A stretch of DNA of 64,000 nt from Mycobacterium bohemicum DSM 44277 (GCF_001053185.1 NZ_CSTD01000002.1:69577-133576), one strand, 5' to 3'; numbered from the stretch's first letter, positions 40,514 to 50,252 are shown. Made by a program: numbers and translations. Notes: generated by a model from the sequence alone, not told the origin.

Positions 40514-42087
40514 TGACAGAAACGGTGCCGGCACCCGTTCAGCACTCCACGGCCGAGAAGCTGGCCGAGCTGCACGCCCGCCTGGAGCTGGCCAAGGAGC
40601 CCGGCGGCGAGAAGGCCGTCGCCAAGCGGGACAAGAAGGGCATCCCGAGCGCCCGGGCCCGGGTGCATGCGCTGGTCGACCCGGGCACCTTCCTGGAGAT
40701 CGGCGCGCTGGCGAAGACGCCGAACGACCCGAACGCGCTGTACGGCGACGGGGTGGTCACCGGGCACGCGCTGATCGACGGCCGGCCGGTGGGGGTGTTC
40801 TCCCACGACCAGACGGTGTTCCAGGGCACGGTCGGGGAGATGTTCGGCCGCAAGGTCGCCCGGCTGATGGAGTGGTGCGCGATGGTCGGGTGCCCGATCA
40901 TCGGCATCCAGGACTCGGGCGGCGCGCGGATCCAGGACGCGGTCACCTCGCTGGCGTGGTACGCCGAGCTGGGCCGCCGCCACGAGTCGCTGTCCGGCCT
41001 GGTGCCGCAGATCTCGCTGATCTTCGGCAAATGCGCCGGGGGAGCGGTGTATTCGCCGATCCAGGACGACCTGCTGGTCTCGGTGCGCGACCAGGGCTAC
41101 TTCTTCGTGACCGGTCCCGACGTGATCCGCGAGGTCACCGGCGAGGAGGTCACCCTCGACGAGCTCGGCGGCTCCGACGTGCAGGCCCGCTACGGCAACA
41201 TCCACCAGGTGGTGGATTCGGAGGCCGAGGCGTTCGGATACGTGCGCGACTTCCTGTCGTTCCTGCCGTCGAGCGCCTTCGGCAAGCCGCCGGTGGTCAA
41301 CCCCGGGCTGGAGCCGGAGATCACCCCGACCGACCTGGAGCTCGACTCGATCGTTCCCGACTCCGACAACGCCGCCTACGACATGCACGAGATCCTGCTG
41401 CGGATCTTCGACGACGGCGACTTCCTCGAGGTCGCCGCGCAGCACGGGCCGGCGATCATCACCGGCTACGCCCGCGTCGACGGCCATCCGGTCGGCGTGG
41501 TCGCCAACCAGCCCATGCACATGGCCGGCTCGATCGACAACGAGGGCTCGGACAAGGCCGCGCGGTTCATCCGGTTCTGCGACGCGTTCGACATCCCGCT
41601 GGTGTTCGTCGTGGACACCCCGGGCTTCCTGCCGGGCGCCGAGCAGGAGAAGAACGGAATCATCAAGCGGGGCGGCCGATTCCTGTACTCGGTGGTCGAG
41701 GCCGACGTGCCCAAGGTGACGATCACCGTCCGCAAGTCCTATGGCGGCGCCTACGCCGTGATGGGCTCGCGGCAGCTGACCGCGGACTTCAACTTCGCCT
41801 GGCCCACCGCGCGCATCGCGGTGATCGGCGCCGAGGGCGCCGCCCAGTTGCTGATGAAGCGGTTCCCCGACCCGACGACGCCCGAGGCGCAGGCCATCAA
41901 GCGGGACTTCATCGAGGGCTACAACCTCAACATGGCGATCCCGTGGACGGCGGCCGAGCGCGGCTTCATCGACGCGGTGATCGACCCGCACGAGACCCGG
42001 TTGTTGATCCGCAAGTCGATGCGGTTGCTGCGCGACAAGCAGCTGTGGTTCCGCACCGCCCGCAAGCACGGCCTGATCCCCGTCTAG
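40513..42087 (+). CDS. accD4: Acyl-CoA carboxylase carboxyltransferase subunit AccD4
   Basis: A 524-residue carboxyltransferase beta-type subunit that, with AccA3, AccD5 and AccE5, carboxylates long-chain acyl-CoA to give the second substrate of Pks13. Two crotonase-like halves are visible. The N-terminal half has GGARIQDAV and [11 protein letters not shown]. The C-terminal half has VDTPGFLPG, the oxyanion Gly pair in [12 protein letters not shown], and [16 protein letters not shown]. The GTG start overlaps the pks13 stop by one base (TAGTG). It ends the mycolate operon, just before a strong palindromic terminator. Confidence 0.97.
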   Translation: MTETVPAPVQHSTAEKLAELHARLELAKEPGGEKAVAKRDKKGIPSARARVHALVDPGTFLEIGALAKTPNDPNALYGDGVVTGHALIDGRPVGVFSHDQTVFQGTVGEMFGRKVARLMEWCAMVGCPIIGIQDSGGARIQDAVTSLAWYAELGRRHESLSGLVPQISLIFGKCAGGAVYSPIQDDLLVSVRDQGYFFVTGPDVIREVTGEEVTLDELGGSDVQARYGNIHQVVDSEAEAFGYVRDFLSFLPSSAFGKPPVVNPGLEPEITPTDLELDSIVPDSDNAAYDMHEILLRIFDDGDFLEVAAQHGPAIITGYARVDGHPVGVVANQPMHMAGSIDNEGSDKAARFIRFCDAFDIPLVFVVDTPGFLPGAEQEKNGIIKRGGRFLYSVVEADVPKVTITVRKSYGGAYAVMGSRQLTADFNFAWPTARIAVIGAEGAAQLLMKRFPDPTTPEAQAIKRDFIEGYNLNMAIPWTAAERGFIDAVIDPHETRLLIRKSMRLLRDKQLWFRTARKHGLIPV

Positions 42088-42093
42088 TTTTCA

Positions 42094-42157
42094 CCGCGAG
42101 CAGACGCAGAATCGCACTTTTCGATACCAAAAGCGGCGATTCTGCGTCTGCTCGCGG
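42094..42157. terminator. Large bidirectional terminator between accD4 and the SRPBCC gene
   Basis: Perfect 22-base arms lie at 42094-42115 and 42136-42157 around a 20-base loop that itself can pair (CTTTT with AAAAG). It fills the gap between two convergent genes, starting seven bases after one stop and ending just before the other. The arm core GCGAGCAGACGC resembles what I recall of the mycobacterium-specific TRIT terminator motif, so I read it as a two-way terminator. Confidence 0.85.
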
Positions 42158-42158
42158 C

Positions 42159-42638
42159 TTATCGGTAGCCCCGTCGGACCGTGCGGTCGAGGATGCCCAG
42201 CGTCGCCCGCAACGCGCTTTCGGAAATGACCGGGAAAATGCCTGCCTCGCGCCACTTTTCGTCGATCTCCGACCAGTCGTAGAACGACGTGACGACGGTG
42301 GAGGCGCCGTCGTCGGCCGGCTGGAGTCGGTAGCCGTAGACGTGACCGATCTGCGGCCGGATCTTGCCCAGCACGGTCCACGAGATGAGCCGGTCGGGCT
42401 CGAAACTCTTGATGCTCACCGTCACGTCGTACTTGCCGAACTCCGGAAAGTCGTTGAGCGCCTCCCGATCCATGTGCACGACGAAGCTGTCCCCGACGCC
42501 GGTCACCGGCTCGCCGTCGGCGTCTTGGAGCATCCCCGACGCGTCGATGGCGACGTGGCCCTGTGGGTCGCACAACACCGCGAAGATGTCGGCCGCCGGG
42601 GCCGCGATGGTCCGTTGGATTTCGATGCGGTCGGTCAT
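42159..42638 (-). CDS. SRPBCC/polyketide-cyclase-like START-fold protein
   Basis: A 159-residue soluble protein with the SRPBCC pattern: an N-terminal strand IEIQRTIAAPAADIFAVL, a central beta-sheet including FVVHMDREALNDF, and a long C-terminal helix. Such proteins hold hydrophobic ligands in a deep pocket; ligand and role are unknown here. The open frame reaches 42890, but the ATG at 42638 follows GGAGGCGAGGGAG. It lies 40 bases after fadE35 and is probably in the same transcript, so it may bind an acyl or sterol substrate. It converges on accD4. Confidence 0.85.
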   Translation of the reverse strand: MTDRIEIQRTIAAPAADIFAVLCDPQGHVAIDASGMLQDADGEPVTGVGDSFVVHMDREALNDFPEFGKYDVTVSIKSFEPDRLISWTVLGKIRPQIGHVYGYRLQPADDGASTVVTSFYDWSEIDEKWREAGIFPVISESALRATLGILDRTVRRGYR

Positions 42639-42678
42639 GGCTCCCTCGCCTCCGGCGTCCGGCTGAACGCCACTGAGC

Positions 42679-44460
42679 CTACGACGTCTCGGGGGTGAAA
42701 GCGCCGTCGGCCAGCTCGTCGAACCGCTCCAGCGCCTCCTCGGATTCGGCGTCGATGCCGCGCAGCGGCCCGGGGTCGGCGAGGTGGCGCCGCGCGTACA
42801 GCCGGGCCACGAGCGCCTTGCGGTCGCCGCCGCGGGCCTCGCGCTCCCAGGCGGCCTGTTCGGTGAGCAGCGCGGCGGCGTAGACGTCACCCATGAACTG
42901 CGTCAACGGGAACAGCCGCGCCTCGGCCACCTCGGGGTCGAGCTTGCCCCACGCCGTGATCGCGGCGTCCAGGTCGTCGATGCGGTCGGCGACCAGCCGG
43001 GTCGTCTCGTCATCGTCGGACACCGACACCGCGTCGCGCATGCGCGCCAGCAGCGATTCGTGCGCCCGGGCCTTCTCGATGCCGCGCCGCACGTCGAGGC
43101 ACAGGATGTTGTCGGGGCCCTCCCAGATCGTGTTTACCTGCGCATCACGCAAAAGCCTTGCCACCGGCCAGTTTTCGATGTAGCCGTTGCCGCCGTGGAT
43201 CTCGATGGCGTCGGAGGCCGCGGTGATCCCGAGGCGGCACACCCTGAGCTTGGTGACGGGCACGGCGATGCGCTGGCGCCTGGCGGCGGGCTGGCGGTGG
43301 TTGGTGGCGCCGGTGCCGTCGAAGACCATGGCCAGCGCCGCCTCGACGTCGACGATCATCTCGGCGAGCTTGCGCCGCATCAGCGGCTTGTCGGCCAGGG
43401 CGCCGCCGAACGCGCGGCGCTGCCGGGCGTAGCAGAGTGACTCGACCAGCGCCCGCCGCGCGTTGCCCAGTGCGAACAGGGCGATGCCCAGCCGGGCGGC
43501 ATTGGTCAGCTCCATCATGCGGCCCAGCCCCTTGCCGTCGGACGGCCCGGCGTCCGCGCTGGGCTCACCGGACAGCAGAAACGCCTCGGCGTCGACGAAT
43601 TCGATCTCCCCGGAAGCGACCGACCGGGTGCCGAGCTTGTCCTTCAGGCGGCGCACCCGCACGCCGTTGCGGGACCCGTCGCGGCGGGTGCGCAGCACGA
43701 GGAAGTTGGCGACGCCGCGCGAGGAGTCCGGCGCCCCTTCGGGTTTCGCCAACACCACGAACGCCTCGCCGGCGCAGTTGGAGGCGAACCACTTGAAACC
43801 GTTGAGCAGCCAGCTGTCCCCGTTGGGGGTGGCGGTCGTCTCGAGCGCCCCCAGGTCGGAGCCGCCGGTGCGCTCGGTCAGCAGCTGCGCGGTCTCGCCC
43901 GCCCACTCGCCCGAGGCGAACTTAGCCAACACGTGTTCGCGCACGTCGGCCGGCGCGTAGGCGGCCGCGAGCGACTGCACCATGCCGCCGCCGGTGCCCA
44001 GGGCGCAGCCCATTCCGATGTCGGCCTGGTCGAGCAGGTAGTTGGACGCGAACAGGGTCAGGCCCGAACTCACCTTGGCCGCCCGGGCGTCGGCGCGCAG
44101 CGCCTGCTGGGCGTCGAGGACGGCGCGCTTGGATTGCGTGAACGATTCGGGCATGACGACCCGGCTGATGTCGTGTCCCCACCGGTCGTAGCGTTCCAGC
44201 CGGGGCGGGTTGCGGTCGGTCTCGTCGGCCCACCGCGCCACCGGGCCGCCCATCAGGTCGCCGATCCGCGTGAGGTGGCGTTCGGCGAATTCCAGTTCGT
44301 CGGGCCCCAGGTGGTAGGCCATGGTGAACTGCAGGGTGGGATCTGTGCGGTACCAATTGAGACCGACCGCGCCGCAATAGTTTTCGGTACGGTAGCGCTC
44401 AGACTTCTCCGGCGTGGAGAACGGCAGCCGGTCGACGGCCTCCGGGGCATAGTCGCTCAT
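42679..44460 (-). CDS. fadE35: Acyl-CoA dehydrogenase FadE35
   Basis: A 593-residue acyl-CoA dehydrogenase, the same length as M. tuberculosis Rv3797. It has the FAD and substrate segments TERTGGSDLGALETTA and WLLNGFKWFASN, the RQRRAFGGAL motif, and NGYIENWPVARLLRDAQVNTIWEGPDN near the C-terminal catalytic region. It is larger than classical enzymes and resembles the AidB-like group. The frame is open to 44889, but the ATG at 44460 is the family start. It has no ribosome site. Instead a palindrome overlapping a -10 element lies six bases upstream, suggesting leaderless and repressible expression. Confidence 0.92.
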   Translation of the reverse strand: MSDYAPEAVDRLPFSTPEKSERYRTENYCGAVGLNWYRTDPTLQFTMAYHLGPDELEFAERHLTRIGDLMGGPVARWADETDRNPPRLERYDRWGHDISRVVMPESFTQSKRAVLDAQQALRADARAAKVSSGLTLFASNYLLDQADIGMGCALGTGGGMVQSLAAAYAPADVREHVLAKFASGEWAGETAQLLTERTGGSDLGALETTATPNGDSWLLNGFKWFASNCAGEAFVVLAKPEGAPDSSRGVANFLVLRTRRDGSRNGVRVRRLKDKLGTRSVASGEIEFVDAEAFLLSGEPSADAGPSDGKGLGRMMELTNAARLGIALFALGNARRALVESLCYARQRRAFGGALADKPLMRRKLAEMIVDVEAALAMVFDGTGATNHRQPAARRQRIAVPVTKLRVCRLGITAASDAIEIHGGNGYIENWPVARLLRDAQVNTIWEGPDNILCLDVRRGIEKARAHESLLARMRDAVSVSDDDETTRLVADRIDDLDAAITAWGKLDPEVAEARLFPLTQFMGDVYAAALLTEQAAWEREARGGDRKALVARLYARRHLADPGPLRGIDAESEEALERFDELADGAFTPETS

Positions 44461-44464
44461 GAGT

Positions 44465-44480
44465 CGACGGTATACCGTCG
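44465..44480 (-). promoter_or_regulatory. 16-base palindromic operator overlapping the fadE35 -10 element
   Basis: CGACGGTATACCGTCG is a perfect palindrome. Within it, on the minus strand, TACCGT (44472-44467) fits TANNNT and ends six bases before the fadE35 ATG, the spacing of a leaderless promoter. A dimeric repressor bound here would cover the -10 element and start point. The regulator is not known; TetR-type proteins commonly use such sites. Confidence 0.6.
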
Positions 44481-44486
44481 CGGTCG

Positions 44487-45254
44487 TTACGCGGTGGCGC
44501 GCAACGGGCGCCGGCGCCGGCCGGTTTGAGCGTTGCGGGTGTTTCCGGCGGCCGCGCGGCGGGCCAGCGCGTCCGGTGCGACGATCAGCACCGCCTTGGC
44601 CTCGGGGACGATCCAGCCGCGGGCGGCGAAACCGCGCAGCGCCCGGTTGACCGAAGTCCGGTCGGCGCCGACGAGTTGGGCCATCTCGTCCTGGGTGAGG
44701 TCGTGCGCGACGCGGACCGCGCCGCCTTCGGGCGTGCCGAATCGCTCGGCCAGCGCCAGGAGCTGGCGGGCAACGCGTGCGGTCACGTCGCTCGACACCA
44801 GCTCGATCAGTTCGTCGTCGGTGGTGCGCAGCCGTCGGGAAAGGGCCTGCAGCAACTGCTCGGCGATCGCCGGCCACGCGGCCATCCATGCCCGCAGCGT
44901 CGCGCGGTCCAGCCAGACGGTTGCAACGTCGGTGATGGCCGCGGCGGTACAGGTCCGGGGGCCGGGATCGAAGACCGCCAACTCGCCGAAGACGTCGGTC
45001 GGGCCCATCAGCGCCCGCAGGTTCTCGCGGCCGCCGGGGCCGCGCAGGCTGATCTTGACCTTGCCCGCGACGATGATATAAACCCGGTCACCCGGGTCGC
45101 CCTCGTGAAAGATGATGTGCCCCGCGGGGAATGCGGCGCGATGCATCTGGTCGATCAGTGCCGCCGCGGCCTCTGGTTCGACGGACTCCAAAAGGCCGGC
45201 CCGGTCCAGGATCTGGTGGACGCCGAGCTGCTCGATGTCGGCGGTGGCGTTCAT
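44487..45254 (-). CDS. Crp/Fnr-family transcription regulator
   Basis: A 255-residue regulator with an N-terminal cyclic-nucleotide-binding barrel (about 15-135) and a C-terminal winged helix (about 160-230) with LTQDEMAQLVGADRTSVNRALRGF as the DNA-reading part. It resembles the Crp of M. tuberculosis (Rv3676) but has its own recognition helix and a basic C-terminal tail. The phosphate-binding cassette reads FGELAVFDPGPRTCTA, near the canonical form, so it may bind cAMP. The ATG follows GAGGAG. It lies ten bases after the FHA gene and upstream of fadE35, and may control this cluster. Confidence 0.9.
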   Translation of the reverse strand: MNATADIEQLGVHQILDRAGLLESVEPEAAAALIDQMHRAAFPAGHIIFHEGDPGDRVYIIVAGKVKISLRGPGGRENLRALMGPTDVFGELAVFDPGPRTCTAAAITDVATVWLDRATLRAWMAAWPAIAEQLLQALSRRLRTTDDELIELVSSDVTARVARQLLALAERFGTPEGGAVRVAHDLTQDEMAQLVGADRTSVNRALRGFAARGWIVPEAKAVLIVAPDALARRAAAGNTRNAQTGRRRRPLRATA

Positions 45255-45264
45255 GGCGGGCTCC

Positions 45265-45714
45265 TCACTGGTGTGGGCGCGTCAGCGGCCCGGCGAGGAA
45301 TACGAGGCGGAAATTGCCGATCTGGATCTCGTCGCCGTTGTTCAGCACCACCGAGTCGACGGCTTCGCGGTTGACGTAGGTCTGGTTCAGGCTGCCGAGG
45401 TCGACCACGCGGAAATCGCTTCCTTCCCTGCGGATTTCGGCGTGCCGACGGCTGACGGTGATGTCGTCGAGGAAGATCTCGCAGGCGGCATGCCGCCCCG
45501 CGGACATCACCGGCCGGTCCAGCCAGAACTGCGAGCCGGCGTTCGGGCCGCGCTTGACGACCAGGACGCCGGTCCCGCGCGACAACGTGGCCATGTCCTC
45601 GACGGCGGCCTCCGCGACGGCGGCCGAGGCGGCGAACTCGTCACGGGTGTCGGTCCGCACGGGCGCGCCGATGTCGGCGGTGCTGTCGTCGGGAGCGTAG
45701 GTCTGATCCGTCAC
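45265..45714 (-). CDS. GarA-like FHA-domain protein
   Basis: A 149-residue cytoplasmic protein with one forkhead-associated domain at about residues 50-140: GRHAACEIFLDD, VSRRHAEI and GSLNQTYVN. It closely resembles GarA, the phospho-switch that controls glutamate metabolism, but the N-terminal ETTSVF phosphothreonine motif of GarA is absent, and the usual NGT loop reads NQT. It may therefore bind phosphothreonine partners without being switched off by its own phosphorylation. The GTG at 45714 lies 13 bases after the preceding membrane protein gene. It belongs to the operon leading to the Crp regulator. Confidence 0.88.
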   Translation of the reverse strand: MTDQTYAPDDSTADIGAPVRTDTRDEFAASAAVAEAAVEDMATLSRGTGVLVVKRGPNAGSQFWLDRPVMSAGRHAACEIFLDDITVSRRHAEIRREGSDFRVVDLGSLNQTYVNREAVDSVVLNNGDEIQIGNFRLVFLAGPLTRPHQ

Positions 45715-45727
45715 GCCAGGGCTCCGA

Positions 45728-46195
45728 TCACGCGGCCCGGGGCAGGTCCGGCGTCGCGCCGGCCGTGTGCGGTGCCGGCCGGTTCGCGGTCGGGCCCCAG
45801 CCGACGTAGGTCAGGTACACCCCGACCAGCGCGAGGACGGCGCAGAGCGAAATCCACCACCCTTGCGCACCGATCATGCTGTTGGCCACCGAGACGAACA
45901 TCTGCGGAAACGTGAGCAGCAGCAGCCCGCGCAGCGTGATCAGCCAGCCGAGCACCGAGACCATGATTGCCGCGGCGCCGTGCCAGTATTGGTGGCCCGC
46001 GACGACGACGAGGCCGAATATCAGAATGAACGCGCCCGCCACCAACGTCCACAGGGAATTCGCCTCGAACTGCGAAAGCAGTGACTGCATTTCCGAGGCC
46101 CGCGCTATGACCACGATGTCGACAATGACGAGAAATGGACCCAGCACCCTGGAGAACATGCGCGTTACGGTCTGCGATTGCCCTGACGCGTCCAT
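45728..46195 (-). CDS. Four-helix integral membrane protein
   Basis: A 155-residue protein with four membrane segments, near residues 18-35, 47-68, 74-94 and 107-128, and a polar Pro-rich tail. I recognise no named family with certainty; size and topology recall small DUF308/HdeD-like proteins. The frame opens at 46321, but the ATG at 46195 has GGAGGT before it. It is the first gene of a probable minus-strand operon with the FHA and Crp-family genes, which suggests a signalling or stress role. Confidence 0.75.
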   Translation of the reverse strand: MDASGQSQTVTRMFSRVLGPFLVIVDIVVIARASEMQSLLSQFEANSLWTLVAGAFILIFGLVVVAGHQYWHGAAAIMVSVLGWLITLRGLLLLTFPQMFVSVANSMIGAQGWWISLCAVLALVGVYLTYVGWGPTANRPAPHTAGATPDLPRAA

Positions 46196-46267
46196 TGCCG
46201 TACCTCCATCTGACGCCGGTCGGAGTCGACCACATTTATCCGACCACTCGATGGGGGCGCCGAGATA

Positions 46268-46310
46268 GGGACGGAAGTCCCGTCCCGCCGGGGCGTTCGG
46301 CCCCGGCGGG
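46268..46310. terminator. Tandem hairpins between the secreted protein and the membrane protein genes
   Basis: Two hairpins overlap. GGGACGG (46268-46274) pairs with CCGTCCC (46280-46286). An 11-base perfect stem, 46284-46294 with 46300-46310, has the loop GTTCG. They share three bases, so only one can form fully. Placed 23 bases after the stop of the minus-strand secreted protein gene, the larger one is a likely terminator. Confidence 0.6.
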
Positions 46311-46332
46311 TGTTTGCACAATGGCGCGCCGG

Positions 46333-46830
46333 CTACACCGGCGCCAGGAATTCCGAGGTGTAGAACTCACCCGGGTTCTGGGAGTGGGTGTTCGAGCGCT
46401 CCACGACCACCCATACACCCGTCGTCCCGGGGCGAACGGTGTCCTGCACCCTCGCCGCCCCGTTGCCGGCCCCGTCCGTGTCGAGGCCGGTGAACGCGGT
46501 CCCCGCATCCCCGGGACCGCAGCTCGACGTGGCGGCCCGCGGTTCCTCGATGAGGCCGACGTCGAAGTGCGTCCCGGATTCGGGTTCGTCGTAGAGGTGG
46601 ACGTCCGCGACCACCCGGGACCCGGCCCGATGGATGAGGGCCGTGCCGTCGGCCAGGGCCGGAGCAGGGACCCAGGCCGCCGTCTGCACCAGGCTGAAGT
46701 CGCAGCGGCGCAACTTGTTGTCCAGCACCACGGTCGTGCCGCCCTCGGCGGCCGCCGCGAACGTCGTCACCGGAAGCATGACCGCGGCGATTGCCCCGGA
46801 GCAGGTCGCCGCGCGCGCCGTCGTGTGCAT
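46333..46830 (-). CDS. Secreted hypothetical protein
   Basis: A 165-residue protein with a signal peptide: basic MHTTARA, a hydrophobic core to about residue 28, and an AXA-like AAAAEGG site. The mature part has two cysteines (in RRCDFS and SSCGPGD), which may form a disulfide, and alternating beta-type stretches. It ends in a predicted sandwich-like YTSEFLAPV. No family is recognised. The open frame reaches 46947, but the ATG at 46830 follows GAGGAG and gives the signal peptide. It is downstream of embB on the same strand, 179 bases away. Confidence 0.78.
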   Translation of the reverse strand: MHTTARAATCSGAIAAVMLPVTTFAAAAEGGTTVVLDNKLRRCDFSLVQTAAWVPAPALADGTALIHRAGSRVVADVHLYDEPESGTHFDVGLIEEPRAATSSCGPGDAGTAFTGLDTDGAGNGAARVQDTVRPGTTGVWVVVERSNTHSQNPGEFYTSEFLAPV

Positions 46831-46912
46831 TGGGCCACTCCTCGACCTCGTTGTTACGCAGATCACAGCGGCACTAGGTATTGACCCGCGCGCACCCCCA
46901 TAAACCTTTGTT

Positions 46913-46970
46913 CGGACAATTACTCGGTCGTCAATTTCGCCCGCCAATTAGACGGATGATCAATTGTCCG
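46913..46970. repeat. AT-rich inverted repeat upstream of the secreted protein gene
   Basis: CGGACAATT (46913-46921) and AATTGTCCG (46962-46970) are perfect reverse complements about 40 bases apart, in an AT-rich stretch between embB and the secreted protein gene. It may be an embB terminator, an operator pair for the secreted protein gene, or a remnant of a small inserted element. Confidence 0.4.
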
Positions 46971-47009
46971 CGGCGAAAGCGACGCCGGGTAAACGGCGGG
47001 TGCCGGCGG

Positions 47010-50000
47010 CTAAGGCTTGATCCGAATTTCTCCCGGCGACCACAATCCGCTGCGCGTCGCCGTGCCGAGGTCGAGATCCGCGGGCCGCGCGTCGGCGACG
47101 GTGTCGAATTTGCGCAGCGAACCCCAGTCACGGCCCCAGTCACGGGACAGGTAGGTGGACATGACGTGGGCCCGCAGCAGCAGGTCGGTGATGCCCAGCA
47201 GGCCGCCGTTGACGCCGTCCTCCCAGGTGTCGGTGTCCTGCTTCTTCGCGTTGTAATCCGGCGTGATGCGGAACTTGGGGACCTCGGTGACCCCGTTGAC
47301 GTGCAGCATCGGGTGCTGGCACGGGAACGCGAGCCCGACGGCCCAGTCCATCAGCACCGGCTGCGACGAGCCGATGTACTCCTGCACGGAGCGCAGTTCC
47401 GGCACCCGCGGCGGGGTCACCGCCACCCAGTCGTCCGGCGTCAGGGATAGGTCCTCGGCCACCACTCGCACCGCGACCGCGTCGGCGGGCATCTGCGCCC
47501 GGGCGAAGCGCAGGTTGCGCCAGGCCTTGGGCTGTTCGCCGTTGAGGTCGTACGGCACCAGCCGCCCGGCCGGCAGCACCTCACCACCCGGACCGGGCCT
47601 GCCGTATTCCAGCACCACGGTCTGCCCCGAGGTGTGTCCGTGCAGCACGCTGTTGCCCGCGATCGTGCCCGCGGCGGTCACCACCACCAGGGGATGCCCG
47701 TCGTCCGGCTTGGGCAGCTGGTACCACGCCGACGTCAGCCGGCTCTGCTGCTGCGGACCGCTGGTGTAGGTGCCGGCCAGCGGGACCCGGGCGGGGTCCA
47801 GGCCGTAGGGCAGCCGCACCAGCGAACCGTTGATCCCCGGCGTCGTCAGCTTTCTCGGCGCGTACCAGTCGTAGTCCGTGCCGGGCTGAGGCACCAGCGT
47901 CTCCTGCACGGCCTCGGCCACGGTCCGTTCCGGCACGCCGTTGGGGCTGAAACCGGTCGGGTTGACGCCGCCGAGGGGGCCCAGGGGGCCCCAGGGGCCC
48001 GAGTCGCCGGGCAGCGGCGTCATGAAGCCGGCGTTGCTGTCCGGCTCGACCAGCACGTCGTCGGCCAGCGCGCAGCCCCCGGAGAATTCGCGAAGGTTGG
48101 CCCAGCCGTTGGAGTAGGTCGGGTACTGGCGCACGATCCCGGCGACCATCGACGCGATGAAGACCAGGGCCATGAATCCGGCGGCCAGCGGGATGGGCGC
48201 GGCCGTCACCGCCCGCGCCAGCCGGCCCTCGCCGCGGTCGCGGGGCGCGAAATGCAGCCAGATCGCCCATAGCGCGGCGATCGCGAACAGCACGAAAAAC
48301 ATTGTGCTGACGCTGATTCCGCCGATCCGCGGCATGACGTTGTTGAACGGCACGCCGTAACTGGAGACGTACCACCAGCCGTTGGTGGTGGCGAAGCACA
48401 GGGCCAGCAGGAACAGCACGGCCGCCACGAAGGCCATCCGGTTGCGCGACCAGCGCAGCACCTCATGCGACACCAGCACCGTGGTCAGCGCCGCCATCGC
48501 CCCGCCCACCGCGGCGAACAACCCGAAGTGGTGCACCCACTTCGTCGGCGTGAACATCAGGAAGAACATGGTCCCGAAGATCACGCCCATCAGCCGCCAC
48601 GCCGGCCCGCGGGCCACCCCGGGAATCCGCTTGCGCCGCAACATGATGAACACCGAGGTGAACAGGCACAGGGCGGTCATGAGGAAGCCGAATCTGCGCG
48701 ACAGCGACCCGTCGACGGTCGGCAGGATGAGGTAGTAGTAGCGCAGGTTCTCGGTGTACCAAGCCTGGCTGGGGCCGATGGCGGTGCGAATCCTGGTGGC
48801 TTCCAACACCGTTGCCAACGTCTGGTCGGCGAAGACGACGGTCAGGATGACCGTGCCGGCCGCCAGCATCGGCGCCACCAGCGGCCAGGTGCCGACGACG
48901 CGGTGCCGGTGCACGAAGATCCGCAGGATCGGTCGGCCACCGGCCACCAGGGCGGCCACCGCGATCAGCCCGGTGGGTTGCACGCCGAGCGTGAACGCCG
49001 CGGTGACGACCGCCAGCGCCGCGGGCGTGAGCCGGGAGGCGCACATGGAACGCTCGATCAGCACGTAGGTGATCAGCGAGCCGAGCGCGATGATCGGCTC
49101 GGGGCGCAGGCCGTTGTTGAACGGCATCCACGCCGTCAGCAGCACCAGGCCGGCGGCCCAGTTGGCGGCCGTGCTGCGCGTGACCGCCGGCCCCAACCGG
49201 GGCAACACCTCACGGGAGAGCAGCAGCCAGCAGACCAGCCCGGCGACCAGGTCGGGCAGCCGCATCCACAGGCTGCCGTCGCTGACGTGGGTCATCAGCG
49301 CCAGCAGGTTGTAGTACCAGCCGAACGGGTCCTCCGGGCTGCCGAACCAGCGGAAGTAGTTGGACATGTATCCGGCGTGGTCGGCGACCCGGGCCATGCC
49401 CAGGATGTAGCCGTCGTCGGAGGAGTTCGCGCCGATCAGATGCCAGAGTAGGAAGGCGAAAATCACGGTGGCGTCGATCAGCGTGAACGTGCGCCAGCGC
49501 GTCGGGATCAGCCGGTGCATGCGGCGGCCGTCCAACTGGTCCAGGCGCCACAGCGCGACCAGCGCGACGACCGTGGACACGATCGCCAGCACCATCGCCG
49601 TCAGCTTCAGCGTCGTGGGGGTGGTGGAGAACCGGGTGTCGATCGTCGCCGAGAACCGCAGACCAGGGGGGGCGGGACCGGTCAGGTCGGTGAAAACCCC
49701 GACGATCTGCGGCCGCAGGTTGGGGTCGGGGAAGCCGCCGCGCACCGGCCTGCCCGCGGGGTCGTTGAGTCCGACGAAGGTGGCGAAGGTGCCGGCGGCC
49801 GTGGAGGTGATCTCTATCCGCTGGCACTTCGACGACGCGACCTGGTCGCGCGGCACGCTGGCGATCACCACGTTGCGGTCGGTCACGTCGACGCGCTGGC
49901 TGCTAGCGACGACGAACAGCGCATTGAGGGCGGCGTCCTTGCCCTTCTTGGGCGCCGTGCTCAGAATCACCCCGCCATCGGGCGGCAGGTCGCGCGCCAC

Positions 50001-50252
50001 CGAACACGGCACCGTCGCCGTCGCGTCCACCGGCGTCAGCGAAATAAGCGGCGCCGTAACGCTATTCAGCTGGCCGTTCTGGGGCCAGTTCAGCATGGCG
50101 GTGGTCTGCACGACCGGCAGCAGCGGCGTCGCGACCGACAGCACGAAGCCGACCAGCCCGGCGACCGTCGCGACCCAGCGCGTCAGGCGCACGTTGCTTC
50201 CGGTGTCGCGCCGGGCGCCGACCGATTCGCGTTCGGGGTTGATGACGCTCAC
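47010..50252 (-). CDS. embB: Arabinosyltransferase EmbB
   Basis: A 1080-residue GT-C arabinosyltransferase that builds the branched arabinan of arabinogalactan with EmbA, and the main target of ethambutol. An N-terminal membrane segment is followed by a periplasmic domain. The loop [18 protein letters not shown] holds the catalytic Asp. Met286, the counterpart of M. tuberculosis Met306, is the unmutated Met. About fifteen membrane segments and a C-terminal carbohydrate-binding domain follow. The frame runs back into embA, but the GTG at 50252 overlaps the embA stop as GTGA, giving translational coupling. Confidence 0.96.
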   Translation of the reverse strand: MSVINPERESVGARRDTGSNVRLTRWVATVAGLVGFVLSVATPLLPVVQTTAMLNWPQNGQLNSVTAPLISLTPVDATATVPCSVARDLPPDGGVILSTAPKKGKDAALNALFVVASSQRVDVTDRNVVIASVPRDQVASSKCQRIEITSTAAGTFATFVGLNDPAGRPVRGGFPDPNLRPQIVGVFTDLTGPAPPGLRFSATIDTRFSTTPTTLKLTAMVLAIVSTVVALVALWRLDQLDGRRMHRLIPTRWRTFTLIDATVIFAFLLWHLIGANSSDDGYILGMARVADHAGYMSNYFRWFGSPEDPFGWYYNLLALMTHVSDGSLWMRLPDLVAGLVCWLLLSREVLPRLGPAVTRSTAANWAAGLVLLTAWMPFNNGLRPEPIIALGSLITYVLIERSMCASRLTPAALAVVTAAFTLGVQPTGLIAVAALVAGGRPILRIFVHRHRVVGTWPLVAPMLAAGTVILTVVFADQTLATVLEATRIRTAIGPSQAWYTENLRYYYLILPTVDGSLSRRFGFLMTALCLFTSVFIMLRRKRIPGVARGPAWRLMGVIFGTMFFLMFTPTKWVHHFGLFAAVGGAMAALTTVLVSHEVLRWSRNRMAFVAAVLFLLALCFATTNGWWYVSSYGVPFNNVMPRIGGISVSTMFFVLFAIAALWAIWLHFAPRDRGEGRLARAVTAAPIPLAAGFMALVFIASMVAGIVRQYPTYSNGWANLREFSGGCALADDVLVEPDSNAGFMTPLPGDSGPWGPLGPLGGVNPTGFSPNGVPERTVAEAVQETLVPQPGTDYDWYAPRKLTTPGINGSLVRLPYGLDPARVPLAGTYTSGPQQQSRLTSAWYQLPKPDDGHPLVVVTAAGTIAGNSVLHGHTSGQTVVLEYGRPGPGGEVLPAGRLVPYDLNGEQPKAWRNLRFARAQMPADAVAVRVVAEDLSLTPDDWVAVTPPRVPELRSVQEYIGSSQPVLMDWAVGLAFPCQHPMLHVNGVTEVPKFRITPDYNAKKQDTDTWEDGVNGGLLGITDLLLRAHVMSTYLSRDWGRDWGSLRKFDTVADARPADLDLGTATRSGLWSPGEIRIKP

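Noticed and set aside
37061..40534. A 1157-residue open frame on the minus strand across pks13
   Set aside because: GC-rich codon bias leaves the opposite strand free of stops. The protein has no recognisable domain, and pks13 motifs are intact on the plus strand.
42679..44889. A longer fadE35 start at 44889
   Set aside because: The extra 143 residues are Arg/Pro/Gly-rich and overlap the Crp-family gene on the same strand. Family length fits ATG 44460.
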